DNA of 64,000 nt from JAWWOL01 sp963797535 (GTDB lineage Bacteria; Actinomycetota; Actinomycetes; JAWWOL01). The first letter of the stretch is position 1, and each line of letters starts with the position of its first letter. The DNA lies in the NCBI GenBank assembly GCA_963797535.1, contig CAWCPQ010000001.1, forward strand, positions 1,302,001-1,366,000. Direction: 5' to 3'. This document shows positions 42,284-50,929 of the stretch, piece after piece. The notes below the pieces were generated by a model. That model made no database searches. It worked only from the letters and a program-made list of their open reading frames with translations, and was not told the DNA's origin. The translations under genes and the position numbers were made by a program.

Positions 42284-45200
42284 TCATCGGCTGCGCAAGC
42301 ACAGCGCCCCCAGATCCATGCCGTACACCGGCTGGTAGAGCTGGCAGCCGATCCGGGCCGAGAAGAAGTCGCGGCTGGCGTCCACCGCCACCGCTGCCGC
42401 GGGGGCGAGGTCGCGCTCGATCTCCAGCTCGAGCGCGGCGTACGTCCGGTAGCGCTCCGGTCCCGTCAGTGCGGCGGCCGCGTGCAGCCGGCGGTCAAGA
42501 GCCGGGTCGTTCAGGTAGGAGAAGTTGTTGTTGTCCGAGGCTCGGATCGTGCTCCCGTCGAAGACGTCCAGCGTGTCTCCGGGGTCGGTGGTTGCGGCGG
42601 CCCAGCCGTTCATGGCCAGGTCGAAGGGCTCGCCCCGGCGTCCGATCCGGGTGAAGTAGTCGTCGATGGGGAACTGCTTGATCTGTACGTCGATCCCCAG
42701 CGGAGCCAGATCGGTCCGGACGATCTGCGCCTCCTCCAGCCAGGGCGACTGGCTGGGCGTGTACATGATAGCGGTCGCGTGCAGGTTCCCGGCCAGCGCC
42801 TTGGCGCGCGCGAGATCCGGTCCGGCGACCGGATACAGGTGCAGGTCGCCGGCTCCTTCGGTCGTCGGCGCGAAGAGGTCGTCTGTCGGCCAGCCGCCGT
42901 TGAACGGGTTGATCTCGGCGAACCGCTGCCCCTGGGCCACCAGCGCGGGCCGGTCGATGGCGAAGTTCACCGCCTGGCGCAGGCGAACGTCGGCGAACAG
43001 CGGCCGGCTGGTGTTCATGTGCAGCCAACGGGTCGCGTTGGCGGGACTGACGAAGTACTGCTGGTGGCCGGCCCGCGCGGCGGGGCTGCCGGCCCCGTAC
43101 TGCGCCTGGAGGCGCGGTGCGGCGTCCGCGGGCAGCCCCTCCAGGTCGTAGTCGGCGGTGCCCGCCTCGATCTCGGCCAGCGCCCGGGCCGGGTCGACGC
43201 CGATCGTGACCGCTAGCTTGTCCAGGCTGTGCGGGCGGTTGCCGGCGTAGCCGGGGTTGCGCGCCAGCACCAGCTGCTGACGTGGCGTGTACGAGCTGAC
43301 GTAGTAGGGGCCCGCCGACGGGATGGAGTCCAGACCCCCTGCGGCGTCGGGAGTTGCGGGCGGCACCGCGCATGCGGCCCCGCCCGCGATGTCCGCGAGA
43401 AGCGCGCCGTTCGGTCTCGCCAGCGTGATGGTGAGCGTGTCACCGCGGGCCACGACGCCCTGCAGCCCGTGGGTCCGGCCGCTGACGAAGTCCTGATACC
43501 CCGCGACGTCGCTGAAGTCGCTCGCCAGGGGTGACTTGAGCCGAGGGCTGACCACTCGCTCGATCGTGGCCTTGAACGTCTGTGCCGTCACCGGTTGGTT
43601 CGAGGGTGGCGAGAACCGGAAGCCGGGCCTGACGGTGAAGGTGTACGTCCGCCCCCCGTCGGTCGGGGTCGGAACGGCCTGTGCCACCTCGGGCACTATC
43701 TGCGAGCCGGCCGAACCGGGCCGGTCCGGGTAGGTGACCAGGTTGGCGCAGGTGGCGTACATGATCATCGGGGCGAAGGGCAGCCCGACGGCAGGGTCGA
43801 GCGAGGAGAGGTCGGCCTGCATCGTCAGGTGCGCGACACCCCCCGTGGCTGCCAGCGGTGGCGGAGCTGCGGAAACGGTGATCCAGACCTCGCCCGCCAC
43901 CGACGCGATCGCGGTGGGGGTGCCGCCAAGCCGCAGCGACCGCGTCATCGCGCCGGACCGCGGGTCGAGGGTCGCGACTGCACCGTCGCGGCCGTCCAGC
44001 ACCCAGACAGCGCGGTCCGTCGCGGCCAGCCCGACCGTACCGTCGCCGACGTGCGTCGTGGCCACGATGGCGTCCGTCTCCGGGTCGATCCGCACCACGG
44101 TCTCGTCTCCGGAGTCGGCGACCCAGACGCCGGCGGCGTTGGTCACCACCGCGGCGGGGCCGTGGCCGACCGGGATCGTCCGGGACAGCAGCGTGATCGG
44201 GTCGATGCGGGTCACGGTGCCGTCGGCGCCATTGGCCACCCAGACCGACCCGGCGCCGGCAGCCATCGCGGTCGGATTCTCGCCCACCTCGACGGACGCG
44301 ATCGTCCGGCCGGTCTCGCTGTCGAGGCGCGTCACGTAACCGTCGGGGTCGGCGACCCAGAGCGAGCCGAAGGCGGACAGCAGGGGCCAGGAGACCCCAC
44401 GCGTCGCTGCCGAGCCGGCCGTCAGCTGCCGCATGGTGACGGCGCGGTCGTACTCCGGGTCAATCCGCAGTATTCGACCGGACTCGTCACTGACCCACAC
44501 GGCATCGGCAGTCGTGGTCAGCGCGGTGGGTGCGCCGCCGAGGGGGACGGTCCCCAGGACCCGGCGCGTCGTCGGATCCAGGCGGGTCAGGGTGTCGTCG
44601 TGGCTGTTGGCCACCCACAGCGACCCGCCGCCCGCCGCGACGGCTACCGGCTGAGCACCCACCGCCACGGTGCCGGTGACCGACCCGGACGGGTCGAGGG
44701 TGATGACCGAGTTGGCCTGGACCGTGTCCGCGACCGAGCCGGGCTGGTCGGCTCCGCGGGTCGCCCCGGTCGCGACCGCCGCCAACGTGACCACGAGCCC
44801 ACCCGTCGCGAGCGCGATCAGCGCACGATGCCGCGGCCGGCGTCCTCGGCTCACCGGAGACGACGCCTGCTCGGCAGGGGCAGCGGGGCCGGCCGTCGGC
44901 ATGACCGGCGGCGACGTCTCGGCTGCTTCGGCAGCCGGCTGTGCCGCGAGCAGCCGCGCAAACACGGCCTGCGTCTCCGGTGAGGGGTACGCGCCCAGCT
45001 CGTCCGCGAGCAGCCGGCGGCACCGCTCGTAGGCCCGCAGCCCCTCGGCCCGGTCGCCGCCCAAGGCGTGTGCCTGCATCAGGAGGCGGTGACCGTTCTC
45101 GTGAAACGGTTCCAGCTCGATCGCCTGCTCGGCCCAGGCTGCCGCCTCGCGCGCGTGACCCAGCATGAGGGCCGCCTCGGCAAGGACGTCAAGCGCACGA

Positions 45201-45691
45201 CCGCGAAGCTGCGCCAGCTCGCGCCGCCGGTCCTCGACCCACTCCCCGCTGTCGCCCGGCAGGAACGTATGCCTCAGGCAGCCCTCGGCCACCGCCACCA
45301 AGGTCCGTGCCCGCTCAGGTTTGCCGGCCGCGACTGCGCGCTCGGCCTCCGGGACCGCGCTCACCGCCGACGTGACATCGACCCAGCAGCTCTCCGGCAG
45401 GTCCAACCGGTAGCAGCCGAAGGCGCTCGTCAGCACGCCGGCACCATCGAGCCCCAGCGAGGTGAGCAGCGCGCGCAGCTTGGTCGCCAGCACGGACAGC
45501 GCCTTGTCCCACGTCGGTGGCGGCTCGTCAGCCCACAACGCCGACGCCAGCTCCTCACGCGGCACTGGCCGGCCCTGCTGCAGCACCAGGTACGCGAAGA
45601 GGAGCCGGCCCTGCCGGCCCGGGAAGTGCGTCGTCTCGGTCGCGACCCCATCGGCCTCGACCGCGACACGACCAGCCAGGAAGACCTTCAG
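42284..45691 (-). CDS. Transmembrane BTAD regulator with beta-propeller and family-5 solute-binding domain
   Basis: About 1135 aa. Residues 1-100: OmpR-like winged helix (LLFAYLVLQQGRPVPREELA, KALSVLATKLRALL). 110-245: BTAD helices (WAEQAIELEPFHENGHRLLM). About 290-310: single membrane segment (RALIALATGGLVVTLAAVA) after basic RGRRPRHR. Then seven WV-type propeller blades (GSLWVANSHDDTLTRLDP, GSVWVANGADGTVTRIDP, AGVWVADSGDETVVRIDP). The C-terminal 500 residues are an SBP_bac_5 peptide-binding protein (WLHMNTSRPLFADVRLRQAV). DNA binding inside and ligand binding outside are in one chain. The start is unclear: no ATG/GTG covers the HTH, but CTG 45691 has GAGGAG six bases upstream. Confidence 0.82.
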   Translation of the reverse strand: MKVFLAGRVAVEADGVATETTHFPGRQGRLLFAYLVLQQGRPVPREELASALWADEPPPTWDKALSVLATKLRALLTSLGLDGAGVLTSAFGCYRLDLPESCWVDVTSAVSAVPEAERAVAAGKPERARTLVAVAEGCLRHTFLPGDSGEWVEDRRRELAQLRGRALDVLAEAALMLGHAREAAAWAEQAIELEPFHENGHRLLMQAHALGGDRAEGLRAYERCRRLLADELGAYPSPETQAVFARLLAAQPAAEAAETSPPVMPTAGPAAPAEQASSPVSRGRRPRHRALIALATGGLVVTLAAVATGATRGADQPGSVADTVQANSVITLDPSGSVTGTVAVGAQPVAVAAGGGSLWVANSHDDTLTRLDPTTRRVLGTVPLGGAPTALTTTADAVWVSDESGRILRIDPEYDRAVTMRQLTAGSAATRGVSWPLLSAFGSLWVADPDGYVTRLDSETGRTIASVEVGENPTAMAAGAGSVWVANGADGTVTRIDPITLLSRTIPVGHGPAAVVTNAAGVWVADSGDETVVRIDPETDAIVATTHVGDGTVGLAATDRAVWVLDGRDGAVATLDPRSGAMTRSLRLGGTPTAIASVAGEVWITVSAAPPPLAATGGVAHLTMQADLSSLDPAVGLPFAPMIMYATCANLVTYPDRPGSAGSQIVPEVAQAVPTPTDGGRTYTFTVRPGFRFSPPSNQPVTAQTFKATIERVVSPRLKSPLASDFSDVAGYQDFVSGRTHGLQGVVARGDTLTITLARPNGALLADIAGGAACAVPPATPDAAGGLDSIPSAGPYYVSSYTPRQQLVLARNPGYAGNRPHSLDKLAVTIGVDPARALAEIEAGTADYDLEGLPADAAPRLQAQYGAGSPAARAGHQQYFVSPANATRWLHMNTSRPLFADVRLRQAVNFAIDRPALVAQGQRFAEINPFNGGWPTDDLFAPTTEGAGDLHLYPVAGPDLARAKALAGNLHATAIMYTPSQSPWLEEAQIVRTDLAPLGIDVQIKQFPIDDYFTRIGRRGEPFDLAMNGWAAATTDPGDTLDVFDGSTIRASDNNNFSYLNDPALDRRLHAAAALTGPERYRTYAALELEIERDLAPAAAVAVDASRDFFSARIGCQLYQPVYGMDLGALCLRSR

Positions 45692-45804
45692 CTGGAGCTC
45701 CTCTGCGACCTCTAACCCTCATCTTGCCGCTCTCTAGGCGCTGGCACCTAGCGTTCGGCAGACGAAGGCCGGCTCCACGGCCTCCAGTCCGAGGGAGGGC
45801 GCCG

Positions 45805-46011
45805 GTGAGCCAGCAGCTCCGCTGCGAGTGCGGGTTCGTCGCACACGGCTCGGACGAGGACAGCCTGGCAGCCGAGGTACGCCGACACGCCTGGCACGCG
45901 CATCAGATGGCGCTGTCGTCGGCAACCGCGCTCGAACTCATCAAGCACGCCCGGCGGACTACCCGCAAGCCGCCCGCCGGCCCACCGCAGACAGAGGAGA
46001 ACGGCACATGA
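45805..46011 (+). CDS. DUF1059 small zinc-finger-like protein
   Basis: 68-aa protein with RCECGFVAHGSDEDSLAAEV then RRHAWHAHQM, the CxC...HxxxxH pattern of DUF1059 proteins, which may bind a metal. GTG 45805 has GGGAGGG upstream. Its stop overlaps the start of the cupin gene (ATGA at 46008). It is divergent from the BTAD regulator gene, which may control it. Confidence 0.75.
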   Translation: MSQQLRCECGFVAHGSDEDSLAAEVRRHAWHAHQMALSSATALELIKHARRTTRKPPAGPPQTEENGT

Positions 46012-46547
46012 GGACCAAGAGCCCACTCATCCTGGGGGTCGCAGCGCTGGTTGGCGCCAGCCTGATCCCGGCCAGCGCTACAGCGGCCTCCAGCAGTCTC
46101 ACCACCACCATCCTGGCGAAGGCCACTTTCAGCTCCGTCAGGCTCAGCGGCCATGCTCACCTCGACACCGCCACCTCCAACAGCAAGGGGTGGCACAAGC
46201 GGAGTGACGTGTGGAGTGTGTTCCTCCGGACGCACGGACTGACCGACGGCTACGTCGTCGACAACACCTTCGGCCCTGGCGACACGAGCGGATGGCACTC
46301 GCACCCCGGCCCGAGCATCGTCTTCGTGGTCCACGGGACGATCACCAACTACGACAGCGACGTGCCGAACTGTGCCGGGCAGGTCTACGCGGCCGGCAGC
46401 AGCTTCACCGACCCGGGTGGTCGCGACGAGCACATGCTGAAGAACGAGGGCACGCAACTGGCGGAGACGATCGCCGTCCAGTTCCTCCCGGCCGGTGCAG
46501 CGCGTAAGACCCCCGAGCCCACGCCTGCCGGCTGCCCGGCCGGCTGA
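46008..46547 (+). CDS. Secreted cupin protein
   Basis: 179-aa protein with a signal peptide (LGVAALVGASLIPASATA) and a single cupin barrel. Metal-ligand motifs are SGWHSHPGPSIVFVVHGTIT and GGRDEHMLKNEGTQLAETIA. Likely an extracellular binding or small enzymatic protein; the substrate is unknown. It is translationally coupled to the DUF1059 gene and followed by a strong hairpin. Confidence 0.82.
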   Translation: MRTKSPLILGVAALVGASLIPASATAASSSLTTTILAKATFSSVRLSGHAHLDTATSNSKGWHKRSDVWSVFLRTHGLTDGYVVDNTFGPGDTSGWHSHPGPSIVFVVHGTITNYDSDVPNCAGQVYAAGSSFTDPGGRDEHMLKNEGTQLAETIAVQFLPAGAARKTPEPTPAGCPAG

Positions 46548-46587
46548 CCGCCCAGCCGGCTCTGCCGAACCAGCTCACCACCGGCAC

Positions 46588-46619
46588 GGGGCCCGTCCTA
46601 CGAGAGCAGGACGGGTCCC
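46588..46619. terminator. 12-bp hairpin between convergent cupin and flippase-like genes
   Basis: GGGGCCCGTCCT pairs with AGGACGGGTCCC (one G-T pair) around an eight-base loop. It is placed between the two gene ends, so probably bidirectional. Confidence 0.75.
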
Positions 46620-46629
46620 GCCGGGCGAC

Positions 46630-47745
46630 TCAGGTGCTCACCGGTTCGGACCCCGGCGGCAGCGGCGGCGCCGCTCGCCGTGGGGCAATCGCCATCCCCA
46701 CCAGGCCGAACGGCAATGGCAGCCAGTAGCTGAACAGCCGGTACGCGAACGTCGCCAGCACCGCATCGCCCGGGTCGACACCGGCGAGCACGAGCAACGC
46801 CGTGAGACCCGCCTCCACGAAGCCCAGCCCACCCGGCGTGACCGGGATGTTTCCCAGCGCCTTGGCTCCGCTGAACGCCAAGAGCACCAGACTCGGCCGC
46901 GGATGCGAACCGATCGCGCCCAACGCCGCCAGCAAGGTCATGAAGTCCAGCAGCCAGCGGCCGACCGCCCCGGCCAGCGCACGTTTCCAGTGGGCGCCCA
47001 CCACCGCAGCGATCCGGTCCCGCTCGGTGAGCAGCCGGTGCGGCAGATCCGTCAGCGGTCTGGCGTGCCGCCGCAGCCGGTTCCGGGCGGACTGCGCGAC
47101 GCGCCCCACCCAGGCCAACGGCCGGTCCGTACGCAGCATCACCGCCGCCACACAGACGATCACCGCGAACGCGACCAGACCCGCGGCGGCCGCTCCGAGC
47201 AGGTTGTGGTTGACCGGTCCGCGGAACAAGGCGGGGATCGCCAGCACCGGCAACCCGAGCACGACCGCGAACACCAGCAGGTTCACCGCGGTCAGCCCGC
47301 TCACCACCGACGGCCCGTCCATGCCAGCGGCCACGAACATCCGATACTGCAGCGCTGAGCCGACCGACCCACCGCCCGGCACGATGTTCGCCAGGGCGTT
47401 GGAGGCAAGCTGTGCGGAGATCACCAGCCGCCAGTGGGGCCGGTGCAGCGCCACCCGCTGCAGATCCCACAGGCAGGCGCACACGCCGACCTGCAGGCCG
47501 AACATGACCAGCAGCGCCGCAGCAGAGAAGCGGGTGATCTGACGCCACGACGAGAACGTGTCGACCAAGCTGGGGAACACCAGGTACAGCGACACCAGCG
47601 TGATGGCGAGCCAGATCACGTTGCGCAGCAGGGAGCTCGGCTTCTCCCGTTCCCCTCGACGAATCTCGCCAGCTGTGTCCGCGTGCCGTTCGACGGCGCG
47701 CTCGACGCGATCACCGATCGTGCCGACTGCCTCGTCCTCCACCAC
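46630..47745 (-). CDS. Flippase-like integral membrane protein (LPG synthase TM/UPF0104 family)
   Basis: About 371-aa membrane protein with eight or more hydrophobic segments: VIWLAITLVSLYLVFPSLVD, FSAAALLVMFGLQVGVCACL, ANIVPGGGSVGSALQYRMF, and AKALGNIPVTPGGLGFVEAG. The NxxPGGGxxG and TPGGLGxxE loops are hallmarks of the AglD/MprF N-terminal family, which moves lipids or glycolipids. GTG at 47745 is my best start; the frame is open further upstream but runs into the divergent gene. Confidence 0.82.
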   Translation of the reverse strand: MVEDEAVGTIGDRVERAVERHADTAGEIRRGEREKPSSLLRNVIWLAITLVSLYLVFPSLVDTFSSWRQITRFSAAALLVMFGLQVGVCACLWDLQRVALHRPHWRLVISAQLASNALANIVPGGGSVGSALQYRMFVAAGMDGPSVVSGLTAVNLLVFAVVLGLPVLAIPALFRGPVNHNLLGAAAAGLVAFAVIVCVAAVMLRTDRPLAWVGRVAQSARNRLRRHARPLTDLPHRLLTERDRIAAVVGAHWKRALAGAVGRWLLDFMTLLAALGAIGSHPRPSLVLLAFSGAKALGNIPVTPGGLGFVEAGLTALLVLAGVDPGDAVLATFAYRLFSYWLPLPFGLVGMAIAPRRAAPPLPPGSEPVST

Positions 47746-47856
47746 CTCGGCAGTCTTCCATACGGTCGGGAGCGGATCCGGTACGAGACGGCGCAGCGGT
47801 GGGTGGGCCGCCCGACGACATTGAGGGCAGCCTGAGACGCACGGCACAATGACGGC

Positions 47857-48588
47857 ATGAGCGCCCCCGGATCGGACACCTTCCCCGACAACTCCGCAGC
47901 AGCGATCGGCGAGGAGTATCGCGAGCTGCTCGAGTTCCAAGTCCCGGACGCGGACGCCACCCGGCTCGTCATCGCCGCCTACGACCACCTGAGCATCGAC
48001 GAGCAACCCGAGCTGTGGCTCGGCCTCGCCGCCACCCAGTCGTCCCTGGGCCGCCTCGACGAACGGGTCAAGGTTCACGCCCTCGAGGTGATCGACACCG
48101 GCCGCGGGCTGGATCAGTCCGGCCTCGAGAGCCTGCGCGAGCAGCTGACCGGGCCACAGCCGGACCGGCTGGAGGTGCGGCGGCCGTGGCGCAGCGAGAC
48201 CGACCTTCGGCGCGGCGAGATCCTGACCTTCACCGCCACCAACGGGGAACAGGCCCTGCTGCGCGTGGCCCGGGTCGCCGAGCATCGGCACGGCTCAAGT
48301 CCGGTCCTCGTACGGCTGGACTGGAGCGGCAGGTCCGTGCCGACGACCCGCGAGCTTGGCCGGCTGCAGGTCCTCGGCCAGCCGCGCTCGCTCGAGGTCG
48401 CCCGTACTCCGGACTCCTTCTATGTCGCCCGCCTCGAACAAGACGACCCGGACTGGCCCGACGCCGGATTCACCGTGGCCGCAAGGATTCCCTCGCCCGC
48501 GTCTGACGCGCAGATTCAGGTGCGCACCCACACCAGGTGGGCGCCGTTGGCCTCGATCCTGGAGACTGCCCTCACGTCCGAGGAGTGA
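47857..48588 (+). CDS. Hypothetical protein
   Basis: 243-aa soluble protein of no recognised family. The acidic N-terminal half is helical (EEYRELLEFQVPDADATRLV, ELWLGLAATQSSLGRLDERV, REQLTGPQPDRLEV), and the C-terminal half is beta-rich (RRGEILTFTATNGEQALLRV, SPVLVRLDWSGRSVPTTREL). Coding is supported by third-position GC, a GTG-free ATG start and an uninterrupted frame. The final 17 bases overlap the convergent HD-LuxR gene. Confidence 0.6.
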   Translation: MSAPGSDTFPDNSAAAIGEEYRELLEFQVPDADATRLVIAAYDHLSIDEQPELWLGLAATQSSLGRLDERVKVHALEVIDTGRGLDQSGLESLREQLTGPQPDRLEVRRPWRSETDLRRGEILTFTATNGEQALLRVARVAEHRHGSSPVLVRLDWSGRSVPTTRELGRLQVLGQPRSLEVARTPDSFYVARLEQDDPDWPDAGFTVAARIPSPASDAQIQVRTHTRWAPLASILETALTSEE

Positions 48589-50143
48589 GTCGAGCGGGAG
48601 CAGCGTCCACGATCCCGTACTGCATGGCGTACATCGCGGCACCGGCACGGTTCGAGACGCCCAGCTTGGTGTAGACCCGCTCCACGTGATTGCCCACCGT
48701 CTTTGCGCTGATTCCCAGCTCCCGGGCAATCGACTTGTTGGGCAGGCCGCTGGTGAGGAGGGCGAGCACCTCGCTCTCGCGAGCCGTCAGGCCGGCAGGG
48801 CCGGTGACCCTGGTCCGGTTCAGGTGGTGCCCGGCGGCAGCCAGCACCGCGTCGACCGCGACCGGATCGAGGCGACCTGCGGCCGCCTCCGCCTTCAGCT
48901 CGCGGGCTGCCGCGGACTCGCTCAGTGCGGCCCGGTACGGACGCGGTGCCAGCATGGCGCTGTACGCGTCGGCCGCCGCGAGCACCCTCGCCTGGGACGA
49001 GAGCATGGCGCCACCGACGTGGCGGTGGTAGCCGGAGCCGTCCATCCGCTCGTGGTGGGTGGCCGCCAGCATGCCGATGCGCCGCAGCGGCTCGGGCCGG
49101 TTGAAGACGCGTTCTGCGTAGTAGACGTGCAGGCGCGCGCGTTCCTGCTCGCTGGGTGTCAGTGGTCCCGGCTTGGCCCAGACCGAACCGGACACGCCGA
49201 AACGTCCCGTGTCGTGGACAAGCGCAGCGCGGTAGGCAAGTCGTGCCTCCGTCCGCGGCGTCTGCATCAGCTCGGCGGCACCCCGGACCAGCCCTGCGGT
49301 GGCGCGAGCATGTCCGGCGAAGCACGGGCTGCGCAGGTCGCAGAAGTCGCCGATCGCCCCCAACGCCTCGTCCAGCTCGTCGTCCGTCAAGGGAGCCCGT
49401 TGCAGCGGTGCGGCGGCGTTGAGCTCGTCGACATTGTCGCGGTCGAGGCCCTCGAACAGCGACTCGGGATCGGTCGCCACCAGCGTCGCGATCTGCGGGT
49501 CGAAATGAGTGCCGCTGCGGGAGCGTACGACGTCGAGCGCCGCTTGGACGCCGGTCGTTCGCTGGAACACCTCGCAGGCCTCGGCCACGTGCGAGATCCG
49601 AGCTGCCAGGGACAGCCCGCTGCCGGACAGGTCGTCCGGGAAGCCTCGACCGTCCCACCGGGCGTAGGCCTGCTCGATGCCCGCCCGCACGTCGTCGCTC
49701 AGCCCGAGCCGGTTGGCCAGCGCGCCGGCTGCGGAGCAGTGACCCGCCATCTGCTCGACCACCTCACGGCCGCCGGAGACGATCAGCGAGGCGGCCTGGC
49801 GGGCCCGGTTGAACGCCGACGTCCCGTTGCCGGCCCGTCGCAGCATGAACATCATCGCTGGGAAGCCGGCCAGGTCCATCTCGACGGCCTTGTTGCGGAA
49901 GTCGATGTCGTCACCGAACAGCAGCGCCGACTCGTTCCCGTACACAGGGCAGCCCACGTAGGTCAGGACGCTGACGTCGTGGAGCGTCGCGAGGTCGGTC
50001 TCGTCCAGGCCGAGCCGGTCGCCCAGGCGCATGCCGATGCGGGCGGAGCGCAGCATGTGCTCCGGCGGTTGCCCGAAGCCGAGATCCGTGACGAGCGAGA
50101 GCGAGACCAGCAGATCCGACAGCCGGACGCCCGAGTCAGCCAC
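48572..50143 (-). CDS. HD-domain (HD-GYP-like) protein with C-terminal LuxR helix-turn-helix
   Basis: 523-aa protein. Two HD-related regions: residues about 25-200 (LDETDLATLHDVSVLTYVGC, QAYARWDGRGFPDDLSG) and 270-420 (YRAALVHDTGRFGVSGSVW, ATHHERMDGSGYHRHVG), like degenerate HD-GYP phosphodiesterases. The last 70 residues are a LuxR helix-turn-helix (LTARESEVLALLTSGLPNKS, AKTVGNHVERVYTKLGVSN). A phosphodiesterase-fold sensor directly fused to a DNA-binding domain. It is divergent from the DUF4242-DsrE pair, which it probably regulates. Confidence 0.85.
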   Translation of the reverse strand: MADSGVRLSDLLVSLSLVTDLGFGQPPEHMLRSARIGMRLGDRLGLDETDLATLHDVSVLTYVGCPVYGNESALLFGDDIDFRNKAVEMDLAGFPAMMFMLRRAGNGTSAFNRARQAASLIVSGGREVVEQMAGHCSAAGALANRLGLSDDVRAGIEQAYARWDGRGFPDDLSGSGLSLAARISHVAEACEVFQRTTGVQAALDVVRSRSGTHFDPQIATLVATDPESLFEGLDRDNVDELNAAAPLQRAPLTDDELDEALGAIGDFCDLRSPCFAGHARATAGLVRGAAELMQTPRTEARLAYRAALVHDTGRFGVSGSVWAKPGPLTPSEQERARLHVYYAERVFNRPEPLRRIGMLAATHHERMDGSGYHRHVGGAMLSSQARVLAAADAYSAMLAPRPYRAALSESAAARELKAEAAAGRLDPVAVDAVLAAAGHHLNRTRVTGPAGLTARESEVLALLTSGLPNKSIARELGISAKTVGNHVERVYTKLGVSNRAGAAMYAMQYGIVDAAPARLTPRT

Positions 50144-50199
50144 GATCGTGAGCGTAAACCGGGCGGTGCCCCGGTTCCAGGTCCCCGGGGTGAATGCCT

Positions 50200-50229
50200 C
50201 ATGTGGCGGCTCCGGCGCGTCCCTACCTT
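50200..50229 (+). promoter_or_regulatory. Promoter with CATGTGGCG element for DUF4242-DsrE unit
   Basis: CATGTGGCG (50200-50208) is followed by a TACCTT -10 element (50224-50229). The same nine bases occur in the promoter at 40455-40463 near the MalT-like gene. A GGAACGGAGACG ribosome site precedes the ATG at 50274. Confidence 0.4.
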
Positions 50230-50273
50230 GAGGTCAAGGGTCCAACCCACTTCTCGGAACGGAGACGAAGACA

Positions 50274-50555
50274 ATGCCCAAGTACCTGATCGACCGCACC
50301 GTGCCCGGCGTCGGACAGATGGACGCATTCGCTCTCGCCGACATCGCCGCTGCCTCCAACAAGGTCCTCCGCGACCTCGGGCCGGACATCCAGTGGGTGC
50401 ACAGCTACGTCGCCGACGACACGCTCACCTGCGTCTACATCGCGGCCAACGAAGAGCTCGTCCGGGAACACGCCCGGTGCGGCGGCTTCCCCATCGACAC
50501 CGTGCGCAAGGTCCACGGACTCATCGACCCGACGACCGGGGAGGTGGCAGCATGA
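50274..50555 (+). CDS. DUF4242 (SCO4226-like) protein
   Basis: 93-aa protein: PKYLIDRTVPGVGQMDAFAL, LGPDIQWVHSYVADDTLTCV, CGGFPIDTVRKVHGLIDPTT. This is the ferredoxin-fold DUF4242 family; one Streptomyces member (SCO4226) was reported to bind nickel. It has the conserved HSYV and Cys residues. Its stop overlaps the start of the DsrE gene (ATGA). Confidence 0.8.
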   Translation: MPKYLIDRTVPGVGQMDAFALADIAAASNKVLRDLGPDIQWVHSYVADDTLTCVYIAANEELVREHARCGGFPIDTVRKVHGLIDPTTGEVAA

Positions 50556-50911
50556 GCCGCGCGGTGGTCAGCCTGGCGACGGGACTCGAGGACCCGGAGA
50601 AGGTGACGGTCGCGCTGCTGGTGGCCGTCGGCGCGGCCGAGGCCAACCGGGACACGCTCATGTTCCTCACCAAGGAGGCCGGTCGGCTGGCCACCCAAGG
50701 CGTTGCTGTCGGTACGTCCTGCGAGGGCTGCCCGTCCGTACCGGACCTGATGAAGCGGTTCGAGGCGGCCGGGGGCGAGCTGCTCGTCTGCCCGATCTGC
50801 TTCAGCTCCAGGCAGCTCGACGCGGACACGTTGCTGCCCAACGCCCGGTTGGGCGGAACCGTCCAGCTGTGGGAGTGGATCGGCGAGGGCGCAACAACCT
50901 TCAGCTACTGA
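50552..50911 (+). CDS. DsrE/DsrF-like family protein
   Basis: 119-aa protein of the DsrE fold: VALLVAVGAAEANRDTLMFL, TKEAGRLATQGVAVGTSCEG, CPSVPDLMKRFEAAGGELLV, CPICFSSRQLDAD. Cys residues at CEGC and CPIC are in sulfur-relay or metal-binding position. It is coupled to DUF4242 and belongs with the HD-LuxR regulator next door; a redox or sulfur-stress role is inferred. Confidence 0.8.
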   Translation: MSRAVVSLATGLEDPEKVTVALLVAVGAAEANRDTLMFLTKEAGRLATQGVAVGTSCEGCPSVPDLMKRFEAAGGELLVCPICFSSRQLDADTLLPNARLGGTVQLWEWIGEGATTFSY

Positions 50912-50929
50912 TGCCAGTCGGCCCGGGAC

